A DNA stretch of 64,000 nt from Rhodovulum sp. 12E13 (GCF_003340565.1 NZ_QPLK01000020.1:22855-86854), one strand, 5' to 3'; counted from the first letter of the stretch, positions 42,997-51,418 are shown. The notes: generated from the sequence alone by a model not told the origin. A program made the numbers and translations.

Positions 42997-43883
42997 TGCG
43001 CGACGGCGGGCCGGACCGCGCGAGGCCGGAAGAGAGCGCCGCGCTCGAACGGATCGCCGCGGCGCTCGAGCGGCTCGCGCCTGCCCCGCAGCCCGCGCCC
43101 GAGTTCGATGCGGCCGACGCCTTCCTCTGGCACACCGCGCCCGACCGGCTGGAGCCGGTGCCGGTCGTCTCGCGCATCGACCTGTCGCTGCTCGTGGGAA
43201 TCGACCGCTCGCGCGACACCCTGCTCGACAACACGCGCCGCTTCGCGCAGGGCCTGCCAGCCAACAACGCTCTGCTCTGGGGCGCGCGCGGCATGGGCAA
43301 GTCGTCGCTCGTCAAGGCGGTGCACGGCGCGGTCGTGTCCGAGGGGCTGCCCTTGAAGATCGTCGAACTCCAGCGCGAGGACCTTCCCTCGCTGCCCCGC
43401 CTGCTGGGCCACCTGCGCGCCGCTGCGCACCGCTTCCTGCTGTTCTGCGACGACCTGTCGTTCTCCCACGACGACCAGCATTACAAGTCGCTCAAGGCGG
43501 TGCTCGATGGCGGCATCGAGGGGCGCCCCGACAACGTGCTCTTCTACGCCACCTCCAACCGGCGCCACCTGATGCCGCGCGACATGATCGAGAACGAGCG
43601 CGGCTCGGCGATCAACCCCTCCGAGGCGACCGAGGAAAAGGTCTCGCTGTCGGACCGGTTCGGCCTCTGGCTCGGCTTCCACCCCTGCAGCCAGGACGAG
43701 TATCTCGCCATGATCGCGGGCTATTGCGCCGCCTTCGGCCTCGCCGTCGACGCCGAGACGCTGCGCGCCGAGGCGATCGAGTGGCAGGCCACGCGCGGCG
43801 GCCGCTCGGGCCGCGTCGCCTGGCAGTTCTTCACTGATCTCGCGGGCCGGCACGGCCTGTCCCTCGGCGCGACGGTGCGTTGA
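42996..43883 (+). CDS. DUF815-family AAA ATPase
   Basis: This 295-residue ATPase has Walker A LLWGARGMGKSSLVKAVHG near residue 90 and a Walker B-like FLLFCDDLSFSHDD. The sensor region includes DNVLFYATSNRRHLMPRDM, and the C-terminus SGRVAWQFFTDLAGRHGLS. These features define DUF815, a clade related to DnaA/RuvB-like AAA proteins. The start at 42996 shares a base with the tatC stop, so expression is coupled to tatABC. Its cellular role is unknown. A link to protein export is suggested by position only. Confidence 0.88.
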   Translation: MRDGGPDRARPEESAALERIAAALERLAPAPQPAPEFDAADAFLWHTAPDRLEPVPVVSRIDLSLLVGIDRSRDTLLDNTRRFAQGLPANNALLWGARGMGKSSLVKAVHGAVVSEGLPLKIVELQREDLPSLPRLLGHLRAAAHRFLLFCDDLSFSHDDQHYKSLKAVLDGGIEGRPDNVLFYATSNRRHLMPRDMIENERGSAINPSEATEEKVSLSDRFGLWLGFHPCSQDEYLAMIAGYCAAFGLAVDAETLRAEAIEWQATRGGRSGRVAWQFFTDLAGRHGLSLGATVR

Positions 43884-43957
43884 CGGCCGACAATTCGAGC
43901 CCCGGAAAACGCGTCTACTCTCGGTGGCGAGGCAACCGAACGAGGGGAGAGACGGAC

Positions 43958-44368
43958 ATGACCTGGGCACCTCACATCATGGCTCTCTGCGCCGCCGGGC
44001 TGATCGGCACAGGCTCCACCGCCAGCGCGCAGGACATGCAGGCGGGCAAGGCCGAATACATGATCGCCTGCGCCGTCTGCCACGGCGAAAGCGGCAAGGG
44101 CGCCGGGCCGATGACGGAATACCTCAGCATCGAGGTGCCGTCGCTGACGACGCTCGCCGCCGAAAACGACGGCACCTTTCCCTACCTCGACGTCTTCCAG
44201 GTGATCGACGGGCGCACCGGCGTGCGCGGCCACGGCGGTGCGATGCCCGTCTGGGGCGACCGCTTCTCGGCCGGGGCACGGGGCGAATACGGCTCCTTCG
44301 GCGCCGAGGTCGTCACCCGAGGGCGGATCGCCGTGCTCACCGACTACCTGATGTCGATCCAGGAGTGA
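43958..44368 (+). CDS. periplasmic c-type cytochrome
   Basis: This 136-residue protein has a Sec signal (MTWAPHIMALCAAGLIGTGSTASA) with likely cleavage after residue 24. One CxxCH heme site follows (C38-A-V-C41-H42) and a probable distal Met in GGAMPVWG. GAGGGGAG upstream sets the start. It is a small class I cytochrome that would shuttle electrons in the periplasm. The redox partner is unknown and no oxidase or dehydrogenase gene is adjacent. It converges with the isomerase gene downstream. Confidence 0.92.
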   Translation: MTWAPHIMALCAAGLIGTGSTASAQDMQAGKAEYMIACAVCHGESGKGAGPMTEYLSIEVPSLTTLAAENDGTFPYLDVFQVIDGRTGVRGHGGAMPVWGDRFSAGARGEYGSFGAEVVTRGRIAVLTDYLMSIQE

Positions 44369-44422
44369 GAAGAGGCGCCTGCAGGGCCGCATCGACCCCG
44401 CCGGCCCGGCGCGCGCGGCGGC

Positions 44423-45109
44423 TCACCCGAGCCAGGCCTCGTAGTCGGACACCAGCAGGTGCCGCGGCGCCTCGTCTTCCTCGATCTCGGCGAAGCGGCC
44501 GAGCGGCTCGCGAAATACGTTGTCGGTCAGGTCGTCGTTGACGGTCGAGACCTCGCCCACCAGCACCTCGCCCCCCTCGCCCCAGAAGGCATGCCAGTCG
44601 CCCGGCATCAGCGTCACGCTCTCGCCGGGCGCGAGCCGGATCACCTCGCCCGGGGCGAAGGGCCGTGCGATCCCGTCGCACCACACCGTGCCGCCCTGGT
44701 CCTCGGCGAAGCGACCCGCCGCGTCGGAGCCGTAGAGCTCGACCGCGAGCGTGGCGCCGCCGCGGTTGATGATGTCCTCCGCCTTCACGATGTGCCGGTG
44801 CATCGGGCTCAGTTGACCCGCCCGCGAGATCAGCAGCTTCTCGGCATAGCACATCCCGCCCCCTGCAAGCAGGTCGCCCGGCCGCCCGTTGCGCAAGGTG
44901 AACAGGAACAGACCCAGCCGGTCGAAATCGCCCTGCCCGTAATCGGTCACGTCCCAGCCGAGGCGCGCCTCGATCACCCGCCCGGCCTGGTGCCTCCGGG
45001 CGCGGAACTCCTCGGGCGACCACCACGCGAAGGGCGGCAGGCGAAAGCCGTGCCCGGCGATGACCTCCGCCGCCCGGCCGATGATCGCGTTCACCTCCGA
45101 CCGCTTCAT
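44423..45109 (-). CDS. D-lyxose/D-mannose isomerase family protein
   Basis: This 228-residue protein fits the cupin-fold D-lyxose ketol-isomerase family (PF07385-type). It contains GMCYAEKLLISRAGQLSPMH, then HRHIVKAEDIINRGG with metal-binding His and Glu residues. Another motif, SVTLMPGDWHAFWGEGGEV, supplies the second His. Such enzymes convert D-lyxose to D-xylulose or D-mannose to D-fructose. No sugar transporter or kinase lies nearby to confirm the substrate. It is preceded by the 45161 repeat element. Confidence 0.8.
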   Translation of the reverse strand: MKRSEVNAIIGRAAEVIAGHGFRLPPFAWWSPEEFRARRHQAGRVIEARLGWDVTDYGQGDFDRLGLFLFTLRNGRPGDLLAGGGMCYAEKLLISRAGQLSPMHRHIVKAEDIINRGGATLAVELYGSDAAGRFAEDQGGTVWCDGIARPFAPGEVIRLAPGESVTLMPGDWHAFWGEGGEVLVGEVSTVNDDLTDNVFREPLGRFAEIEEDEAPRHLLVSDYEAWLG

Positions 45110-45160
45110 GCGCCCCTCCCTACCGCGCTCGACAGAAGGCACCGGGCGACCGCCCTGCGC

Positions 45161-45192
45161 TTCTTCTTGCTTCAAGTATCCCCGCCGGAGGC
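45161..45192 (-). terminator. 3'-end element R2 downstream of the flavodoxin gene
   Basis: On the plus strand TTCTTCTTGC, then six bases, then TATCCCCGCCGGAGGC, matching the element at 19791 at 29 of 32 positions. Relative to the minus-strand flavodoxin gene (stop at 45242) it has the same orientation and spacing (about 50 bp) as element R1 has to priA. It is probably a transcription end signal or processed 3' end. No T tract is present. Confidence 0.45.
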
Positions 45193-45241
45193 CCCGCCCG
45201 CGCCGCCGCCCGCGCCGCCGCCGGGCCATACCGCGCCATGC

Positions 45242-45775
45242 TCACGTCAGCGCCCCGGCCCAGTCATCGACCGCCGCACCCAGCGCGGCCCAGTCGGTGT
45301 ATTCGGTGTCGCCCTCGGGATCGACCGTCTCGCCCTTCTCGCGGGCGATGCGGCGCATCATCCAGGCCTTGAAGTAATCGTACTCGCCGAAGCGGAAGGC
45401 ACCGGCCACATGCTCCACCCGGCCCGGCCGCCACCCCGTTTCCTGCGCGAACTCGTCCGCGATGGCGCGAATGCCCTCCCATTCCCCGGCATCGTCGCCC
45501 GCGGCGCTGAGCGAGACCGACAGGAACAGGCCCGGCCGCGCCGAGAGCGCCTGCGCGCTGCCCCGGGCGAAATCCACGAGCGCCGGCTGGTAGCGCCCGC
45601 CATGAATCGACCCCGCGAGCACCGCCGCGCCGAATCGGCCGACATCGAGCCCCTCGGCATCGTTCGCGTCGAGCAGTTCGACGGCGTGGCCGGCATCGAC
45701 CAGCCGGTCGGCCACGAAACGGGCGACCTTGCGGGTCTGCCCCTCGGTCGTGCCGTAGGCGACGAGAATCTTCAT
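45242..45775 (-). CDS. flavodoxin-domain protein (HemG-like)
   Basis: This 177-residue protein has an FMN-binding flavodoxin fold. The phosphate loop is YGTTEGQTRKVARFVADRL at residues 7-25, followed by AVLAGSIHGGRYQPALVDF and, toward the end, FRFGEYDYFKAWMMRRIARE. This pattern matches HemG, the menaquinone-linked protoporphyrinogen IX dehydrogenase of E. coli (181 residues). In alphaproteobacteria it may be only a HemG-like flavoprotein, since HemJ commonly fills that step. The start at 45775 is preceded by a GGAAGG ribosome site. Confidence 0.82.
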   Translation of the reverse strand: MKILVAYGTTEGQTRKVARFVADRLVDAGHAVELLDANDAEGLDVGRFGAAVLAGSIHGGRYQPALVDFARGSAQALSARPGLFLSVSLSAAGDDAGEWEGIRAIADEFAQETGWRPGRVEHVAGAFRFGEYDYFKAWMMRRIAREKGETVDPEGDTEYTDWAALGAAVDDWAGALT

Positions 45776-45947
45776 GCAGCACCTTCCCGTTGTCTGGCCG
45801 GAAGGCTCGTCTCGTCGCGCGATCCGGTCAAGCGCAGACCGTCACCGGGCGGCAGGCGCGGGCTGAACCGCACGCGCACCGGAGGCGCGGCACGTCGGGT
45901 GGCCGCTCGGTGGGTCCGATCGGGACCCGCGGGAAGCCGCGCGGGGC

Positions 45948-46724
45948 TCAGGCCGTCCGCAGGACCGGGGCGCGCTCGCCCGCTGCCCATGCAGCGACGG
46001 CGGCACCGAACGCCTCGAAGAGCGGGCGCGACACCGGGTCCTGGGCGGCGCGGTATTCGGGGTGCCACTGCACCGACAGGGTAAAGCCGGGCGCCCCCTC
46101 GACATAGAGCGCCTCGGCGGTGCCGTCCTCGGCCCAGCCGTCGACCACGATGCGGCGGCCGGGTGTCTTGATCCCCTGCCCGTGAAGCGTGTTGGTCAGC
46201 ACCTCGGTCGCGCCGAACAGGCGGTGAAACGGCCCGCCCTCGCGCACCCTCACGCTGTGGCGCAGCGCGAACTTCTCTTCCAGCGTCCCGTTGGGGGGCA
46301 TGCGGTGATTCATCCGACCTGGCAGATCGCGGATCTCGGGGTGGAGCGTGCCGCCCATCGCCACGTTCACCTCCTGGAAGCCGCGGCAGATACCGAGAAA
46401 GGGCTGCCCCCGTTCCACCAGCGCGCGGATCAGCGGCAGGGCGACGGCATCGCGTTCGCGGTCGAAGGCGCCATGCGCATCCGTCTCAACCTCGCCGTAC
46501 TCCTCGGGGTGGACGTTGGGGCGCCCCCCGGTGAAGACGAACCCGGCGCAGGTGTCCAGCAGATCCGGCACCGAGACGAGCCGCGGATCCGCCGGGATCA
46601 GCAGCGGCAGCGCACCGACGACTTCGGCCACCGCCTCGGAGTTCATCATTCCTCCGGCATGGGCGGGATACTGGTCGTTGATCCAGTGGCGGTTTCCGAT
46701 GATTCCGACGACGGGTCGGGCCAT
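45948..46724 (-). CDS. class I glutamine amidotransferase-like hydrolase (PuuD-type)
   Basis: This 258-residue enzyme has the class I GATase triad. The nucleophile Cys is in PFLGICRGFQEVNVAMGGTL near residue 115, with His and Glu in LSVQWHPEYRAAQDPVS. N-terminal MARPVVGIIGNRHWINDQYP and DAHGAFDRERDAVALPLI support gamma-glutamyl-GABA hydrolase or peptidase C26 (PuuD-like). It acts on gamma-glutamyl compounds, for example in polyamine breakdown, which is family inference. No other puu genes are near. The start at 46724 is chosen because an upstream extension would be low complexity. Confidence 0.9.
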   Translation of the reverse strand: MARPVVGIIGNRHWINDQYPAHAGGMMNSEAVAEVVGALPLLIPADPRLVSVPDLLDTCAGFVFTGGRPNVHPEEYGEVETDAHGAFDRERDAVALPLIRALVERGQPFLGICRGFQEVNVAMGGTLHPEIRDLPGRMNHRMPPNGTLEEKFALRHSVRVREGGPFHRLFGATEVLTNTLHGQGIKTPGRRIVVDGWAEDGTAEALYVEGAPGFTLSVQWHPEYRAAQDPVSRPLFEAFGAAVAAWAAGERAPVLRTA

Positions 46725-46846
46725 TGCGCGCTCTCTCTCCTGCTTGCCGGGAAAGGATATACGCCAGATCGCGAAATACAACGTGAAGCGCCACAGGGGG
46801 CGCCCTGCAGGACGGCACGTGCCGGGAAAACGGGCGAACCGCGCGC

Positions 46847-47062
46847 TCAGCGCGTCCCGGCGGGGCCGTCCGACGCCCCGGCCGGGCCGGGCCCATCGGT
46901 GGCGCCTGCTGCGCCCGGGGAGCGCCGCGCCCGGCGGCACCTGTCCGAACAATGGCGCACCTCGTTCCACACCCGCGCCCATTTGCGGCGCCAGGCGAAG
47001 GGGCGGCCGCAGGTGGCGCATGTTTTGGTGGGCAGGTCGCCCTTCCGCCGGTGCCTCGCCAT
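46847..47062 (-). CDS. DUF2256 small zinc-ribbon protein
   Basis: This 71-residue basic protein begins MARHRRKGDLPTKTCATCGRP, followed by WARVWNEVRHCSDRCR, the Cx2C...Cx3C arrangement of DUF2256. The C-terminal third is low complexity. Its ATG shares one base with the stop of the upstream photolyase-like gene (TGATG on the minus strand), so translation is probably coupled. DUF2256 genes often accompany this photolyase/cryptochrome subfamily. Function is unknown. Confidence 0.85.
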   Translation of the reverse strand: MARHRRKGDLPTKTCATCGRPFAWRRKWARVWNEVRHCSDRCRRARRSPGAAGATDGPGPAGASDGPAGTR

Positions 47063-48606
47063 CACAGGTCGAGCTTCAGCTGATCGGGCGTGCGCTGCGG
47101 CGGCCTCGGCTCGGGGTCGCGGCGGAACCGCATCGGCACGCCCGCCTCCTTGCGGCTGGCGTGCCTCGTCACGATCCGGTCGGCCTCGGCGCGGAACGCC
47201 GCGCCCTTTCGCACGCCCCAGACCTTCGCCGAGGCCGCCTTCGCCGCCGCCTTCACGTCGACCAGAGGGGCGGGGTAGGCGCGCCCCAGCAGACGCCCCG
47301 CGCCCTCCCACAGCCAGGGCTCCTGAAGGTAGCGGTCTGGCACCTCAGACAACTCCGGCACCCAGGCCCGGATGAAGGCGCCCGACGGGTCCTGGTCGTG
47401 CCCCTGCTTGACCGGGTTGTAGATGCGCACGGTGTTCATCCCGGTCGTGCCCGACTGCATCTGCACCTGGCTCCAGTGGATGCCCGGCTCGTAGTCGGTG
47501 AACAGGCGGGCGAGATGCGGCCCCGTCGCCCGCCAGTCGAGCCAGAGGTGGTAGGAGGCGACGGCCATCAGCATCGAGCGCATGCGGAAGTTGAGCCAGC
47601 CGGTGGCGGCGAGGTATCGCATGCAGGCGTCGACGAAGGGCAGCCCGGTCTCGCCCCGCTGCCACGCGGCGAGGCGGGCGGGCTCGGGCTCGGCCGGGCG
47701 CAGGCCCTCGTAGGCCGGGTGCAGGCAGGCATGCTCGATATCGGGCTGGTCCTCGAGCTTCTGCATGAAGTGGTCGCGCCAGGCGAGGCGCGAGGCGAAC
47801 GAGGCGAGCGCACCCGCCCAGCCGTCGCGCCTGCCCTGTGCCGCCTGCTTGCGGGCGAGCGCGGCCTGGTGCGCCTCGCGGACCGACAGCGTACCCAGCG
47901 CAAGGTGGGGCGACAGGCGTGAGCACGCCCGCTCCCCCGTGAGCGGGGACGACATGTCCTTGCGGTAGGTGCGCCCGCGCTCGGCGAGGAAGCTCTCCAG
48001 CAGTCGCTCCGCCTCGGCGCGGCCACCCGCCTGCCGGCCGGGGCACGGGTCGGGCGCGAGGCCGAGATCGGCCGCCGAAGGCAGTCGTCCGGGCTCGACG
48101 CCGCCCGGCGTCGGCAGCCCTCCGGGCGGGGCGAGGCGCGGCTGGCGCAGCCAGCGCTCGCGGCGGCCCGCCCAGCCGTCGCGGCTGGCAAGGCGTCGCA
48201 CGACGCCCGACTGGCCGAGTTCGTCCCATGGCAGGCCCGCCTCGCGCGCCCAGGCGGCGACGCGACGGTCACGCGCGTAGGTCCAGCCATTGCCAGTCTC
48301 CTCGTGGCTGACGAGGCGCGTGGCGCCGTGCGCCTTCGACAGAACGGCCAGTTCCTCCACCGCGTCGCCCACGCGGATCGCGAGCGGCAGGCCGAGGCGC
48401 GCGAGCGCCTTTCGCAACCCGGCCAGACACTCCGCCGTGAAGCCCCATTGCCGCGCCGAGGTGTCGGGCAGACGCCAGTATGCCGGCTCGACGATGCAGA
48501 CGGGCAGGACGGCAGCCCCCGTCTCGGCCGACAGCGCGGCGGCATGGGATAGGGCCGGATGATCTTGCACCCGCAGGTCGCGCTTGAACCACAAGAGGAT
48601 CGTCAT
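47062..48606 (-). CDS. cryptochrome/photolyase-family flavoprotein
   Basis: This 514-residue protein has an N-terminal antenna-type domain (MTILLWFKRDLRVQDHPALS) and a C-terminal FAD-binding domain. The C-terminal half carries GTTGMNTVRIYNPVKQGHDQ and GAFIRAWVPELSEVP. At the FAD site the usual D-x-D-x3-N loop of CPD photolyases is replaced by DYEPGIHW. The residue facing FAD N5 would thus be His rather than Asn. It could be a photolyase or a light sensor. The start at 48606 precedes the conserved first strand. Palindrome array D lies just upstream and a DUF2256 gene is coupled downstream. Confidence 0.88.
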   Translation of the reverse strand: MTILLWFKRDLRVQDHPALSHAAALSAETGAAVLPVCIVEPAYWRLPDTSARQWGFTAECLAGLRKALARLGLPLAIRVGDAVEELAVLSKAHGATRLVSHEETGNGWTYARDRRVAAWAREAGLPWDELGQSGVVRRLASRDGWAGRRERWLRQPRLAPPGGLPTPGGVEPGRLPSAADLGLAPDPCPGRQAGGRAEAERLLESFLAERGRTYRKDMSSPLTGERACSRLSPHLALGTLSVREAHQAALARKQAAQGRRDGWAGALASFASRLAWRDHFMQKLEDQPDIEHACLHPAYEGLRPAEPEPARLAAWQRGETGLPFVDACMRYLAATGWLNFRMRSMLMAVASYHLWLDWRATGPHLARLFTDYEPGIHWSQVQMQSGTTGMNTVRIYNPVKQGHDQDPSGAFIRAWVPELSEVPDRYLQEPWLWEGAGRLLGRAYPAPLVDVKAAAKAASAKVWGVRKGAAFRAEADRIVTRHASRKEAGVPMRFRRDPEPRPPQRTPDQLKLDL

Positions 48607-48662
48607 GCGGCGCGAGATAGGCGCCGCCGCGCCGCGGCCAAGCCCTGTCGTGGTGCGGGGGA

Positions 48663-48731
48663 CAAGGCCCTTGCAAGGGCCTTGGGACGCGCCTTGCAAG
48701 GCGCGTGGCAAGGCGCTTCGAAGCGCCTTGC
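48663..48731. repeat. tandem-palindrome element D (three hairpins)
   Basis: Three perfect palindromes stand in a row. The first is 22 nt at 48663-48684 (half-site CAAGGCCCTTG), the second 20 nt at 48687-48706 (half-site ACGCGCCTTG) and the third 24 nt at 48708-48731 (half-site GCAAGGCGCTTC). They lie in the 217-bp gap between the divergent starts of the photolyase gene (48606) and pepN (48824). That position does not fit a simple terminator. All three use CAAG/CTTG-type ends and CTT/AAG centres like elements A-C. Confidence 0.87.
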
Positions 48732-48823
48732 GCGCGGGAGCCGGAGCGCCTCGACCCGCGACCGGACTTGCGGCCGGCCGTCGCCCCCTTAGGTTGCGCT
48801 CATCCCAACGAGCGAGGACTGCC

Positions 48824-51376
48824 ATGAAGGACGCCGCCCCGCAGCAGGTGCACCTTGCGGACTATGCCCCCTATTCCTTCCGCGTCGAGGAGGTGCGCCT
48901 GACCTTCCGCCTCGCGCCGCGGGGCACCCGCGTGCTGTCGCGCATCGTCTTCGCGCCAAACCCCGCCGCCCCGCCAGCACGCACGCTCTTCCTGCACGGC
49001 GAAAACCTCACGCCCGTCTCGACCCGCATCGACGGCGCGGCGGTGGAGCCCCGCCCGGCCGGGAGCGGTATCGAGGTGGGCGTGCCCGAGGGCCGCTTCA
49101 CCTGGGAGGCCGAGGTCGAGATCGACCCCGCGGCCAACACCGCGCTCGAGGGCCTGTACCTCTCGCACGGGATGTTCTGCACCCAGTGCGAGGCCGAGGG
49201 CTTCCGCAAGATCACATATTACCCCGACCGACCCGACGTCATGGCGCCCTTCCACGTGCGGATAGAGTCGGACCTGCCGGTGCTGCTGTCGAACGGCAAC
49301 CCGGCAGACTCCGGCCCGGGCTGGGCGGAGTGGCACGACCCCTGGCCGAAGCCCGCCTACCTCTTCGCCCTCGTGGCGGGCGATCTGCGGGCGCATCGCG
49401 ACACGTTCCGTACCCGGTCTGGCAACGAGATCGCGCTCAACGTCTGGGTGCGCCCGGGCGACGAGGGGCGCTGCGCCTACGCGATGGACGCGCTGAAGCG
49501 CTCGATGCGCTGGGACGAAGAGACCCATGGCCGCGAATACGACCTCGAGGTGTTCAACATCGTGGCCGTCGACGACTTCAACATGGGCGCGATGGAGAAC
49601 AAGGGGCTGAACATCTTCAACTCCAGGTACGTGCTCGCCAGCCCCGAGACCGCGACCGACCGCGACTACGAGGCGATCGAGAGCATCGTCGCGCACGAGT
49701 ACTTCCACAACTGGACGGGCAACCGCATCACCTGCCGCGACTGGTTCCAGCTCTGCCTGAAGGAGGGGCTGACCGTCTTCCGCGACCAGCAGTTCTCGGG
49801 CGACCAGCGCGGCCATGCCGTCAAGCGCATCGACGACGTGCTGGCCCTGCGCGCGCGCCAGTTCCGCGAGGACGCCGGGCCGCTCGCCCACCCCGTCCGG
49901 CCCGAGAGCTTCGTCGAGATCAACAACTTCTACACCGCGACCGTCTACGAGAAGGGCGCCGAGGTGATCGGCATGCTCAAGCGGCTGGTGGGCGAAGACG
50001 GCTACCGCGCCGCGCTCGACCTCTATTTCGACCGGCACGACGGGCAGGCGGCCACGATCGAGGACTGGCTGACCGCCTTCGAGGAGGCGACGGGGCGCGA
50101 CCTGGCGCAGTTCAAGCTGTGGTACTCGCAGGCGGGCACGCCGCGCGTGCAGGTGACGGAAACCTACGAGAACGGCACCTACCGGCTGACGCTCTCGCAG
50201 CGCACGCCGCCCACGCCCGGCCAGCCCGACAAGGCGCCCATGGTCATTCCCGTCGCCATGGGCCTGCTCACGAAGGAGGGCAAGGAACTGGTGCCGACCA
50301 CGGTGCTGGAACTGACCGAGGGCAGCCAGAGCTGGACCTTCGAGCGGCTGCCGGCGCGGCCCGTGCCCTCGCTCCTGCGCGGCTTCTCGGCGCCGGTGAT
50401 CCTCGAGCGCGAGACGAGCGCCGAGGAACGGCTGGCGCTCCTGGCCCACGACACCGACCCCTTCAACCGCTGGGAAGCGGGGCGCGCGCTCGCCAAGGAC
50501 ACGTTGACACGGATGGTGAGCGCCGACGCCGCGCCCGGGAGGGCCTTTCTCGACGCGCTTTCGCGCCTCGCCGCCGACGACACGCTCGACCCGGCCTTCC
50601 GCGCCCTCGCCCTGCGCCTGCCCGGCCAGGACGACATGGCGCAGACGCTGCACGCCAGCGGCATCGTCCCCGATCCGCAGCGGATCTGGGAGGCCACGCG
50701 CGCCCTGCAGGAGGAGATCGCGCGCCATCTCGAGGCCGTGCTCGCACGGCTCCACGACGAGATGGCGACGCCCGGCCCCTACACGCCCGACGCCCCGGCC
50801 GCGGGCCGGCGCGCGCTGCGCGCACAGGCGCTGGAGCTGCTCACCCGGATCGACGGCGGCGCGCGGGCGGGCGCGCTGTTCGAGGCGGCCGACAACATGA
50901 CCGAGACGCTCGCCGCCCTCGGGCCTCTGATCGAGGCGGGGGTGGCGGGCGGCGCGCTCGCCGCCTTCGAGGAGAGGTGGCGGCACGACCGGCTGGTGAT
51001 GGACAAGTGGTTCGCCCTGCAGGTCGCTCACGCCGCGCCCGACGAGGCCGCGGCAACCGCCGAACGGCTGACCGGCCACCCGCTTTTCGACTGGAAGAAC
51101 CCCAACCGCTTCCGCGCGGTGCTGGGGGCGCTGGGCATGAACGCGGCAGGCTTCCACCACGCCTCCGGCGCGGGCTACGCCATGCTGGCGGACTGGCTCG
51201 TGCGGCTCGACCCGCTGAACCCGCAGACCGCGGCGCGAATGACGACGCTCTACGAGACCTGGCCGCGCTACGACGCGGACCGCCAGCAGATGATGCGTGC
51301 GGCGCTGCAGCGCATCGCCGCCGCGCCCGGCCTGTCGCGCGACACGGGCGAAATGGTCTCGCGCATCCTCGGCTGA
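48824..51376 (+). CDS. pepN: aminopeptidase N
   Basis: This 850-residue M1-family zinc aminopeptidase removes N-terminal residues from cytosolic peptides. The exopeptidase motif is NMGAMENKGLNIF near residue 250. The zinc site HEYFHNWTGNRIT is completed by the downstream Glu in CLKEGLTVFRD. The C-terminal helical domain ends GEMVSRILG. Length matches E. coli PepN (870). The start at 48824 (MKDAAPQQVHL) follows GCGAGGA; a longer frame from 48584 would overlap the palindromes. Confidence 0.96.
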   Translation: MKDAAPQQVHLADYAPYSFRVEEVRLTFRLAPRGTRVLSRIVFAPNPAAPPARTLFLHGENLTPVSTRIDGAAVEPRPAGSGIEVGVPEGRFTWEAEVEIDPAANTALEGLYLSHGMFCTQCEAEGFRKITYYPDRPDVMAPFHVRIESDLPVLLSNGNPADSGPGWAEWHDPWPKPAYLFALVAGDLRAHRDTFRTRSGNEIALNVWVRPGDEGRCAYAMDALKRSMRWDEETHGREYDLEVFNIVAVDDFNMGAMENKGLNIFNSRYVLASPETATDRDYEAIESIVAHEYFHNWTGNRITCRDWFQLCLKEGLTVFRDQQFSGDQRGHAVKRIDDVLALRARQFREDAGPLAHPVRPESFVEINNFYTATVYEKGAEVIGMLKRLVGEDGYRAALDLYFDRHDGQAATIEDWLTAFEEATGRDLAQFKLWYSQAGTPRVQVTETYENGTYRLTLSQRTPPTPGQPDKAPMVIPVAMGLLTKEGKELVPTTVLELTEGSQSWTFERLPARPVPSLLRGFSAPVILERETSAEERLALLAHDTDPFNRWEAGRALAKDTLTRMVSADAAPGRAFLDALSRLAADDTLDPAFRALALRLPGQDDMAQTLHASGIVPDPQRIWEATRALQEEIARHLEAVLARLHDEMATPGPYTPDAPAAGRRALRAQALELLTRIDGGARAGALFEAADNMTETLAALGPLIEAGVAGGALAAFEERWRHDRLVMDKWFALQVAHAAPDEAAATAERLTGHPLFDWKNPNRFRAVLGALGMNAAGFHHASGAGYAMLADWLVRLDPLNPQTAARMTTLYETWPRYDADRQQMMRAALQRIAAAPGLSRDTGEMVSRILG

Positions 51377-51418
51377 CGCCGCCCCGGCGGCCGCGTCGCG
51401 CCCCCGTCGCGCGGGTGG

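Noticed and set aside
45177..45229. Extended start of the lyxose isomerase-like gene
   Set aside because: The extra leader is Arg/Gly-rich, crosses the repeat element R2 and is not part of the family; MKRSEVN at 45109 is the natural start.
44423..46724. Isomerase, flavodoxin and amidotransferase genes considered as one new pathway operon
   Set aside because: The genes are separated by 130-170 bp gaps, one gap with a 3'-end element, and the families do not share a substrate, so co-function is not supported.
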